From Nautilus pompilius (Eukaryota; Mollusca; Cephalopoda; Nautilida; Nautilidae), in NCBI GenBank assembly GCA_018389105.1, contig JACATO010000306.1, positions 310,001-374,000 of the forward strand: a stretch of DNA of 64,000 nucleotides, read 5' to 3'. A program made the position numbers and the translations under genes. Under the pieces are notes generated by a model that did not search any database, had not been told where the DNA came from, and was given only the letters and a program-made list of their open reading frames with translations. Shown one piece after another: positions 1 to 10,900 of the stretch. The first letter of the stretch is position 1. Each line of letters starts with the position of its first letter.

Positions 1-1516
1 GTGTCTATCTATCAGCATGGCTTTATGTGGAATGAATAAGATATGTATTTAACAAATATATAATGTAAAAGTGGTTATTTTCATAAATACCTTTGAAAAC
101 TATACTTTTTTATAAACTAAAACATTATTAATTAAACTACTAAATATAATTTCTATGATATTTGATTTTAAGAAATTAATATTTGAAAAATACTCCATAT
201 CAAATAAGCATGTCTTCTTAATGAACAGGTACTGTCATAAAATTTTTAAAAGACAAGCAAATAAATGGGAGAAAATCTAAAAATATAATAATATAAGAAA
301 AAAAAGGGGGCCAAAATACTAACTAGAGAAATAAACAAAGCAGCTAAATAATTTAAACCAACAAAATACATCTTCCAGTTAAAGGATATTATTTTAAAAA
401 ATCATAATCAATCATCATCCCAGAAAAGTTTTTAAAAGCTGTAAGCAACACCAAAAAATTGCTGATGAACAATCACAGCTAACAATGCAAAGTCCTAGAA
501 TGTTTGTATGTGCAAAGACGATAAGTTTTATAAATTTCAGTTATTGTTAAGCTCAATATATTTTGGACCTATTATGGCTGCTGAAAGCACTGCTCTTATT
601 AGTCACAATTATGAATGTAACTGCACACTGTTATTTACAAGCTGAAACACAATGAGGAGAGTTTGGATTTGCATAAATACGCATGAAACATATATATATA
701 TATGCAAATTTTAAAAAATTTAAGCACCACAAAATTTGGGTAATTCTATGAAACTGAATAGCATAAATGAATAGTCAAAATATTATTATTTTGTTTGTTT
801 TAGTACATCCCTTTTAGAAAGTGATACACAATGCAAGCAGTTTTTTCAAGTATCTCAGCAAGAAGTTCATGTACCTTTGCCAGCTAAATAAGCAATAAAA
901 ATGAAAATTTTGATCAACATGACAGCCTGAAAAAAAAAAAAAAAAAAAAAAAAAAAACTATAATCAAAATATTGTTTTCCAACTGGGAATGACCACACTG
1001 GTAACAGCCATTTATGGTCCGAATACAAGAAAATCGATATTTTATCAATCGCTATTGATCTGGACATCTCAAGAAACCAACTAGTATTGACAGTTGCGCA
1101 ACACAATCCTTCTGTTAACATAAGTGGCCATGGACATACCTGGGCAATCCAGATCAAAGCAAGCAGAACTGTTGCTACTTGACTCCATGAACCTGATTAT
1201 CATGCCTGAAAACCTGTAAAATGTCAACAACTAAATGCATGTCACAAATACCAATTTCATCCTCAGAACCTGAGTACAAAGAGGGAAAAGGTCAATGGTT
1301 AGATGGAAAAAAAAAGGTTCTGTAATACCATATTGATGGTTAGGTGAAGATCTTGAGACAGGTGCAAGCCTACAGCCAAAACATTGCCCAGATAACTTTT
1401 GCTTGCTAGGACGAGTGTAATGGTCTGAGACTGCATCTACTTTGATTGCTAGATAGATGGTTATGGTGTCATGCATTTTAAACCCATGAAGTTAGCAAGA
1501 AAACATACTATCAGCC

Positions 1517-1740
1517 TTGGTTATCCATCATTTTAAAGACCATGCTCTTCCTATACACACAATTTTCATGGATGATAATGCCAGACTCCAAAGAGAAGCA
1601 ATTCTTAAAAGCTATTGTGCCATTCACTTCTTGCTCTGGCCTTCAATGCATCCATATCCCAACCTGACTGAGTATCAATGGGTGGGGCTACATGGACAAC
1701 ACAAAATGGGGACCCTTCTGTACAAAAAATGAGCATAAAT
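1517..1740 (+). mobile_element. Tc1/mariner-type transposase fragment
   Basis: The plus-strand frame reads TIFMDDNARLQREAIL, then WPSMHPYPNLTEYQWVGL. This resembles the catalytic end of Tc1/mariner transposases (hFMDDNARxHR, then WPAxSPDLNPIEHxWD), which holds the second Asp of the DDE/D triad and the NPIE-like motif. The SPDLNPIE core is degenerate here (HPYPNLTEY). Only about 70 codons survive; no upstream catalytic part and no terminal repeats were recognised. It is an old, inactive scrap in a HECTD1 intron. Confidence 0.55.
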
Positions 1741-1790
1741 TTTCAAAAATTTGAATCCAATATCTTGCACAGCCCATTGATGGTTTAAAG

Positions 1791-4413
1791 CAGTGATGAG
1801 CAATCTTTTCTGGATGCGGGCTGCAAGTGAACTTCATAGGCTTCTGGTGGGCCACATGCATTTTTTCTTACGGAGTTGCAGGCTTTAAGCCTGGTGACTA
1901 TCAACATACTCCATAACCACCCCTTTTATGACACAAAAGTTATTTTTATGCCAAAATAAAAGAAAATATATATTGTAGGATGAATTTTTATTCATACTAC
2001 TTTTTAAGTAGCTTAATGCAACACTTGACACTCTTTTTCTTTCACAAGTTTTTCTATGTCTGGCTCGATCTGAGACGTTGAGATGCTTAAGGAGCTTTTC
2101 CATGTGTTTGCCTCCTAGCCAGTTTTGATGCTTGTTCTTCAGCACCTGCATTTTTGAAAAAAATTGCTCACAGATGTTAGTGCTGCTGAACAAGCTTTCC
2201 ATCTCCAAAGCATAGCTGACAATTCAGGAAAACTCTTCCTTGGTAGGTAGAGCTTTTAAAAGTCAAGGAGCGGCACATCGCAGAATTCTGCTCTCAGTTC
2301 AGTGCTACACTGAAGGACAAGAAGCTCCATTTTAAGCTCTGGAGGTGCACTTTCAGCACTGACATCGAAAGGAATGGAAAAGAAGTTGAAAGTATCTTCG
2401 CATCTTCTGAAATCTTGAAAACAGAAGTGAAATTTATCTTTGAGTTGCCGAATCTCTTCTGCATATTTTGCAGAATCATCTGGATTCTCCTTCCTCAACA
2501 TTTCAAAATGAACAAGGTTATTGGAGCAAAGTTGTGATTCCCACAGTGACAACTTGGATTCAAATGCTTTTATCTTGTCAAACATGGCGTGGATGAGCTG
2601 ATCCTTCCCTTGGAGCCTCAGATTCAGTTCTTTGAGATGCTGTGTAAGGTTGATCATAAACGAAAAATCGCACATCCACTCATGATCACCAAATTCAAAT
2701 TCCTTCACTGGCTTCCCCTTCATATCTAAGAAGAGTTCAATTTCTTCCTTCAAATCATAAACTCGCTTGAGCATCTGACCACAATTTAGCCATCACACTT
2801 CAGCATAATAAACCACATCTCCATAATCAGATGCCATGTCACTCAGCAACTCTCTGAATTGGCGATGATTCAATCCATTTGATCTGAGGAAATCCACAAG
2901 CTTCACAATAACTACAACATTTTCCATCCAAAGAGATTTTGCACATAAGTGCTCTTGATGCAACAAACAGTAACACAAAATTAACTCATGACCAGTCAGA
3001 ACCTTAGCTTCTTGAGATGAGTGTTGTCAAGCCATTGTTCTTTCCAACCATTGATGGTGCCCCATCAGTTGCAATGCCACTCAGCCTCTCTAAAGGTAGC
3101 CCCAACCGCACCAGTTGTTGCGCCCATCATTCCCACCACCTGCTAACTCCTTGGTTATGTTAAATTCAGCATCAATGTCTCGAATGAAGACAACCAGTTG
3201 AGCTACATGGGACATGTCAGTGCTCTCGTCCAATGCTATGGAAAACCACTTGAAAATTGATGCTCTGCATTTCAGGATGTCTTCAATGTTCTTTGACATG
3301 TCATCAACCCTCCTACCCACAGTAAACCTTGACAGGCTAGTTTTTGAAATAATAGCCTTCTTTTCAGGAAATGCTACATCAGCCACAGCTTTAAGGCATT
3401 CCTTCACCATCTCACCATCACCAAAGGGCTTCACATGTTTTGCCAGGATTTTGGAGACCAAATAACCGGCACGCACCGAAATGTCTGTCTCAGCAGTGGC
3501 TTTCCTGAAGAGATTTTGTTGACCTGCAAGACGTTTTTCAGATTCCTGCACCTTATCTTTCCGCATCTGGCCCTGAAGGGTACCGTATTTTGATGCATGC
3601 TTTGTACCATAATGTCTTCTGACATTATATTCTTTAAGGACAGTCACAGATTCATTGCAAATTAAGCATACTGCAGTCACTTTAACGCTGGTAAAGAAAT
3701 ACTCTGAGGTCCACCTATCATTGAATTTGCATGATTCATCCTCTACTTTTCACTTTTTCTTCTGAGGCCATGTCTGATGGTCTGAAAAATCCTGACATGT
3801 GCACACGAATTTGCTACACATGATGTTACACCCTATCGTCACTCTCCTAGCTGCAGAAATGTGACACAACGTTGCTGGTTGTTGGTGCCCAAGCTGGCCT
3901 AGAGCTGAACTGGCGTGCGTGCGTCTGGCCTGAGTGTCTGTTTAGTCCTTGCCGCGTACTTCCCACAGGCGTCGAGGTCAGAGTCTTTTAGCTGCTGGTG
4001 TAGCAATTTCAGATTACCTCCGCTTCACCTTACCCCCCCCCCCGTAACTTCAAATCACATTCAGATTACCAGGAGGTAGGATGAAATCGATTTCAAATTA
4101 CTGGGGTGTAACTTGAAGTCTTTACACCGGCCCCAATGGCATTAGCCAATGGTTGCACAACTTGATCGCATCAGTCCTAGTGCAGTAACAGTTAGAGTTC
4201 CGGCTCCCATCACCAGTGTGTATTGACCTCGCTTCCATCAGGGCGGCGGAAGGCCTGTGATACAACCGGGAGTGCTTGCCATGGGAGACAAGCCTGCGGG
4301 GGTGGGGGTGGCTATACAGTCACCAGTGAAAAAAACAGGAAAATAAAATTACATTGTCAAAGCCCCACGGACTGCATATTAAGATGTCGTGGGTTGCAGG
4401 TTGCTTATGATTA
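1791..4413 (-). mobile_element. hAT-family DNA transposon (GTF2IRD2/ZBED-like), inactive
   Basis: The left end starts CAGTGATGAGCAATC. The right end, read on the minus strand, starts TAATCATAAGCAACCTGC; the two align as degenerate inverted repeats (about 11-12 of the first 16 bases). Flanks are GTTTAAAG (1783-1790) and ATTTAAAG (4414-4421), matching at 7 of 8 bases, the 8-bp duplication expected for hAT. The interior holds a decayed transposase on the minus strand (about 3771 to 2040). The element lies inside HECTD1 intron 12, with its transposase in the same orientation as the gene. Confidence 0.85.
2040..3771 (-). pseudogene. hAT transposase pseudogene, GTF2IRD2-like with BED-type zinc finger
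   Basis: Starts MASEEKVKSRG at 3771. After a frame change it continues with FNDRWTSEYFFTSVK and VCLICNESVTVLKEYNVRRH then YGTKH, a C-x2-C...H-x4-H BED-like finger. The RNase H-like core shows WFSIALDESTDMSHVAQLVV and ATDGAPSMVGKNNG, then LNHRQFRELLSDM and YGDVVYYAEV followed by a stop where the family has RWLSRG, consistent with CGA-to-TGA decay. Further pieces include CDFSFMINLTQHLKELNLRL and, in another frame, ICEQFFSKMQVLKNKH, the C-terminal dimerisation region. At least three breaks mean it cannot encode an active enzyme. The same lineage gave rise to the C-terminal part of vertebrate GTF2IRD2. Confidence 0.85.
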
Positions 4414-4764
4414 ATTTAAAGTGTCTATAAGTAAGGAGCAGCAACTCAATATTGACCATACATGTATGGCCAAAGGATGCAACTTAGTTTGTTATCTATC
4501 CATGAAATAGTTTTCCTTACAACCATACTTATTCAATGCCAATTAATGCAATTTTGGTTGATTCTTTAATAACACAGTTAAAACATCCAAATGAGTTGTT
4601 TTGTGTTACAGTTTGATAACTAGTAGGTTCATGGTGGAACAGTATTAATCTCTGATCACAAGTCTGTTAATGAGTGTTCCACATTTATAGCAAGTATCAC
4701 ATAAACTAGCTATGGATGCAGAGTCAGTATTCTAATTCTCAAGTAGCTTCTGAAAGTTAGTTAC

Positions 4765-4993
4765 CAGAGCTGTCAGAGCCACCTTCTGGACTTCCACTGG
4801 AGTACATAGTGGCAAGCTTGCTATCCAAAATAAATCGAAACCATCCATTGCTTCCATTTGAGAGTTCAAGTGCTGCTGCATCACTCCATAAATAGAGGCA
4901 GTCTCGACCACGAACGATGCTCCAGTCTTTCCAGTGATATGGTTTACCTTGCACAATTTCTTTTGCATCCTCCATAACAGGTTCTTCCTCCTC
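4765..4993 (-). CDS. HECTD1: HECTD1 coding exon 12 (last in window)
   Basis: Acceptor TTTTTTCAG|GAGGAG, donor GCTCTG|GTAACT. Encodes [40 protein letters not shown] and [20 protein letters not shown], ending GGSDSS plus one base. This block is among the most conserved in HECTD1. The next exon (expected to start near SRSEFLEKLQRARG) was not found before base 1, so intron 12 is longer than 4.7 kb. Confidence 0.95.
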
Positions 4994-7900
4994 CTGAAAA
5001 AACAAACTAAACTAAACTTTTATGCCTACACCCATCTCAAACCTGTTTACATTCTACATCTGAGCATACGGATTATATAAGTGGATCACAAATAAATATG
5101 ACAATTTATACATAAATGAATCTCTGTTTTCCATGACTGACTATTTCTGTTCCTTACCTCACCCATTCAAAACTGTCTGCAATTATTTTGGTCAATAATA
5201 CAATGTTAAGAATACAATTTGCTGTTGTCATTCTTTTATTTAAATGTATACAAAATTCTGTGATGTAATTTTTTTTGTAGACTTACACCTATGTTTAATA
5301 AAACTAAATTTTAAATATTTAGTTTTTGTTTATGGTTCAAATAAAATTTTTAATTTAAAAAAAAACTTTTTAAATATGTTAGACAAAATTTAAATTTACT
5401 AAGATGAATAAGAATATTTGGATGCATTAAATAACTTAAATTTTTCTAGCCTTTGTACATGTATCTTACACATGTACCTTTTCTTTCACCCCTTCCTCTT
5501 CTTCAGGAGGACCAGCGAGGCCAAGCACACGGCCAAACAAGCCAAGTCTGGCAAAATGTTCCAGGTAAGTCTCTTCTCCTTTCTTCATCAGATCCTGCAT
5601 TATCTGTAATGCAGTCTGGTGGCCTTCATCATCCTCCTGCAAATTACATTTATAACAGCAGCAGTAGATTAATGAAGACAGCAACAATTCAATTCAAAGT
5701 ATACTTTGTGGAAGTGGTTTTCTTAATATAATTTAATAAAAAAAACCAAACAGTAAACTTTAAAAAAATACAATTTTTTTAGAAGTAAATAAAAACAAAA
5801 CTACCTTCCTCTGTAAGTAAATATGTTATATCCAAAACAAGACATGTAATAAGAATAGAATCAAATAAAGATACAGTGGCTTAGTTAACGGAACCAGCTG
5901 TAGCAGTGATCTTCATTTCAAAATATGAATCCACATTTCACATTTGTAAAAGGTTTCATTAAAATAAAAACTCAGGCACTTAAATACTGACCAATGTATA
6001 GTTTGAATTGACCACCCCACCCAAAAAAATTCACCTGGAATTGCATAATAATATTGCAGAATTTTAGCACTCTCTTCACAACAAGGTGCCTTTGAAGCAT
6101 GAAAATAACAAACCTCTGAAATTTCTCAGATTTACAGTTTGCTTTAGTTTTACAACATGCAGTAAACAAGGTAACCCTGTTAGATTTTTTTAACCCGACT
6201 GACTATACAGAAACTTATCAGATATCTCCCTGAAGAATAGTTGAAATTATCAAATGAGTTGACTGCTTTTGTTGGTAAAATTACCTCATTATCTAGTACT
6301 GTCGCCAAAACTTCTGTGAGGGAGGAGCCAAAGTTTGGACTGCTATACTCAGAATTACTCATCTCAGCCAGCAATGGTCCACTAATATAATGGATCATCT
6401 TCTTGATCAAGGATAGGCTGGCTTTCCTGAAAAAATAACAACACAAGTTAAAATTTATTGGACGATACCTAAGAGTATGCAGTAGAACAGCAAACCTATC
6501 TAATTAAAAGCTAGTCCTTAAATACAATGGAAATATTCAAACAGATGTGTGAATATTAAATTAAAACAAGTCTTACCTGACAGAGGGCAACATGGACCCA
6601 TGAAACACCTGTGTGAATACTGGCAGCAGACGGCGCACATACAGAGGCGCTACCTCAGGATCACCTTTGGGTTCTGCCAACTCTGCACTATCTCCCTCCA
6701 CGGCCTCTTTCTTGTCCTTATCACTTTCAGGTGGAACATTTTCTCTCTGTACAGGAACCATCCACTCACCTTAATTTTGTATTTAAATAATAAAGAAAAA
6801 CCATATAATCTTACAAAACAGTAAGCTTCATCACACATACATACCACTGTATATGAAAAAAGATTAAGTTTAAAAAAATTTTCTAGGAAAGACTGATTTA
6901 GGGAACCCTACAAAAAAAAAAAATAAATTTTTTTTTTGAGAATTAGGTGTTTTACAAAAACAAAATCAAAAATCAGAATATTAGTGGGTGAGGGAATATG
7001 CAAATTTGTTAAAAGATGTGTCTTAGGTTCACCCTTTTAACAAGATTGCGTCATACTAAATGTAGAAAACATTAAAGCAAACTTATCACACTATCCTAAA
7101 TATCAATAAATTTTTAGATTAAAATTAAGAAAATTGTAATTGTTTTAACTTAATTTCTTTTTCGTGCACTTATTTAATCTGTATATTTACAGTTCAAGCC
7201 TGCACAAATCAGTCAGATGTTGCAATCTTATTTTGACTCTCAACACCTATATTTGGCACCAACCTGGAGACTGCAGTATCTGTATAACTTCCCTATGTCC
7301 TTCATCATTTCTCTCCCTTGCTTTATCCAAAGGTGTTTTCCCATCTTCATCACGAAGATCTGGGTTTGCACCATATTTCAGTAAAGTCTTAAAAAAAAAA
7401 AGACAGACAGAAAATGCTTATAATGCACAGAAATATGGCAAAAAAATGAGCTAAATTGTATTTTTTAAAAATTAAGAAAAATTTATATATCTGTGTACAA
7501 CAGTATCAACCAGGGAACAGCCACAAGTAAAATTAGTTTGAAATTATGAATCCATGTTTATACTGAGTTTAATCAAATATTTACAACCTAAAAATTTCCC
7601 AATTTTAGCTTTTACTAACAAAAATAAAGTAGATTTAGTTTATCTGTAACTTTCAAATCAGATTCAACCATGACAATGTCAGCTAGAACACTAACCTTGA
7701 CAATCTGAGGCCTGCCGAAGCATGCTGCGTAGTGCAGGGACGAGGATCTCAGGCCCCGGTTAACATCTGCTCCACGTTCACACAGAAACTCAACCTATAA
7801 TGTTTATAATAAAAAAGGCCATAGTAAATGTAATTCTGAAAGCAGAAAAAATCTCATTTCCCTTCTTCATTAAAATAAATATTTACATATTCTTTTTTTT

Positions 7901-10900
7901 TAATAATGGTGACAATTTTCCCAATAACATTCAGTTGTTTTTTTTTTAAATCTATTTTTTATTACTCTCAGTTAATCGGTTTATAGCTTCAGCTGTCACC
8001 AAAAAATTTTTCAGATTCCAAAATAAGAAATATTTTTTGAGATCAGAAAGTATCTATTCTAAACACAATACAAATGTCCTTCAGTGAGAGCTTTTGTTCG
8101 TGATGCTTCCAGAGCAAACTTTGCATGAGACTCAAAATATTGTCATTCTGAATAGGATCTGTTGAACCATAATAAATTTATAAATGAAAACAAGCAAATC
8201 TTACACAACTGGTGATTCAAATCATTATTCATTATCCCATGCAGGCTTAAAACTAAATTTTTAAGGAAGCAGGCAGTAAGCCAGTTAGCTAAATCTGGAA
8301 GCCATTAGCTTTGGTTTCCAATAACTTAATTTCACAAAATCTTGCCATTTCTTGAGTCCCAAAGGCAGATGCCCAATTCAACAGTGTTTGGCCAACATCA
8401 TCCATGAAGTTTACCTCAAAACCTATTAAAATAGATGAGCAGTTTCAAAGTTGATGGAATAAATATAATGCATTTTAGACATCAATTTAAAGCATCAAAA
8501 TCATAAAAGAAATAGTATCAACAATGTGAAATTTTCCTGTAAAATTGAATTTGCTAAAATCCAAGCTTTCACTTGTTATCTCCCAATCAAAAAAAAAAAA
8601 AAAACAAAACTGAAATGAGACTGATGAGAAAAAACAATCTGGAGGAGGAAAGTTTCTAAAACTGGAAAAACTAACACAAAGTCGTGTTAACTTTATTAAT
8701 AATACCATTAAAGGTAGCTATAAGCTATTCAGTCAGTTATCTCAAAAAATGTCACCTATACAATTTCTGACACCAACCCTAAGCAACAAGAGACAGACAC
8801 TAAAAAAAAAAAAAATCATCATCATACCATTATCTACAGCATCAATCAAAGCATCCGTATCTTTGCTTCTGATACAGTCAATAAGTTGTCTATGAGAACG
8901 TTCACCACTGCTGTCCATTCTCCTTAGACCAGGCAAGCGACTAGAGATGGTGCCCACACTGGCTTTGGGCAGAGCCTTCCGACCTTCAAACAGCAACACC
9001 AACAATAGGTCTACTAATCTCATTGTATCAAGGCAACATCTAGTGTGGAAAAATTATATACAAAACACAAATAAAGTTATACCAGAAATTACTTTTTTCA
9101 ATATTTCAATATTCACATATAAGTGTTCCACTTCTCCCTTATTTACAAATAGTTGCATAGATCTGTTAATTTATGGGTAACAAAAACTCGACAGATCGGC
9201 CCACAGCAAGATAACCAGCAGCAAAAGTTTTTGGTTTTCTACTAATAACATAAAATCATAAATAGTCGATGGCTCAACTGATATATAGAAAATAAAAAAA
9301 TTACCAAAAATATTAAGTGGGACTGAGTGTAAATGCCTATGTGAATGCAAGATGCCAAAATATCACAACAGGTAAACTATTACTTAACAGCATAAAGCAT
9401 TTCTGGTCTTTAAGCTCAGATTACACTAAACTATTTCAAATTTCATTTATTTGGTCATTCCCTTTAGAAAAGGTGACAAAATTCACTAGGTCTTAGTAAT
9501 TCTGGTTAACATTCAATGTAAATTACTCACAGCTAGAAAAGAACAGCTGGAATTTACATTATAGATATTTATATCCTCGCCTACCTTTAAGTAGCAAATA
9601 TTAATTTTTTACTTCAAAACATTTACCTTTCATCACCTTTTAGTCCACTTTCAACAGCCTCAGGCAGATGTGATCGCAGCAAGTCGTGTGTAATACATGG
9701 GGAGCCACGACACAAGGTCGACAGTAGACTAGTAACCGTGGAAACGCTGGGGCTAGATTTGGTTTCTGGAGTCATGGATACTGCTCCAGAACTAGCAGAG
9801 CCTGATGAACCGGGAAGCATCTCACCAGCTGCATGAAGTCTCTGTAGCAAGTCGTCTACCAGTCCATGGCGAGCCAGAGGAGCAGGATCAACCCCTCTTC
9901 GTGTGAAACGGTCAGCAAGAGATGCAAAGCATCTCAAGGCACCATCAGCAACCTAAAAGCAACAAATATACGCCTTTCAGTTTTCTACATCTAATACTAC
10001 TACTACTACTAATAACAGTAATAATAAATTCAAAATTAAATACTCCATCAAATAAAGTTCAATCCATCAAGAGTTATACGTTACAAGTTAAGTTAAGTTC
10101 AGATTAATGAGGCAACATACCATGTTTATAATTGAAAACAAAAGAAATAATTCCATTATAGAGTATTCAATGATTCACTTAATTGTATACAGGACAGGGA
10201 TTTTGCTTTGCCTTTTCTCACAGCTGGTGTCAGGGAGAGCTAGCCTACCATGTACTATTAACCTTTAGCACAAATGTTTTTTTCTTGTACAGGTTAAGTT
10301 TACCATGAAAATGAGATTCTAGTCTTTAGTTACATTTCTTTTAAAGTTATTAAACAAGAAATGACACTCTCATTGCCTCCTAATTAGTGGTCAGAACCTC
10401 TATGTGAACCATACTGTTACTTCTGATTCAAATGCTCTAAAAAAAAACCCTATCAAAAAGTATGCAGCAGGTCCGAGTTCTATTTGCTAAAATAAAACAA
10501 CAAAATTCCATAAAAGGTTATAGAATCAATTGCAAAAAAAAGTAAATCAGGAGGCCCTGATAATTAACTTTTCTTTTCTTTTTAAATAGACTAGTTAATG
10601 CAGTTCCAAAGGTGAACTGACACTTACAAATGGATCTTCATGCTTAAGGAGTGTGGACAGAGACTCAACACAAGCTTCAAGAGAAGCGTCTTGCGGTTCC
10701 ATCTTCCCACAAAGCCTTGACACAACAGACATGGCTGAATGTAGCGTATCCTTGTGGACCTGTGAGCCATGCTCTCGGATAAAGGTCAACACACAGTTCA
10801 AACCACCAGACTCAAAAACTGGTCCAGATTCTCTGGTGCATATCAGTTCAAGAACCTGGAAGGAGAGACATGAAAGCTGATAACTGTAGAACATTCAATT

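Larger units (their letters stand above)
1..4764 (-). other. HECTD1 intron 12 (partial)
   Basis: Non-coding in the host gene. Bases 1-1500 are AT-rich with an A tract at about 930-957 and nothing else recognised. A Tc1/mariner scrap (about 1517-1740) and a hAT transposon (1791-4413) follow. 4414-4764 is AT-rich with no signal apart from the intron donor at its right edge. Confidence 0.85.
4994..10627 (-). other. HECTD1 introns 3 to 11
   Basis: Intervening DNA between exons 3 and 12, excluding the exons listed separately: intron 3 9953-10627, intron 4 9040-9626, intron 5 8423-8827, intron 6 7795-8345, intron 7 7388-7695, intron 8 6770-7263, intron 9 6427-6576, intron 10 5637-6284, intron 11 4994-5477. 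They are AT-rich with short A/T tracts. Small trinucleotide runs (TAC, AAT) occur near 9995-10026. No other gene or element was recognised. Confidence 0.85.

Noticed and set aside
8337-8346. GT donor nine bases into intron 6 of HECTD1 as the main exon end
   Set aside because: It would insert three residues in a conserved ankyrin repeat. Kept only as an alternative site.
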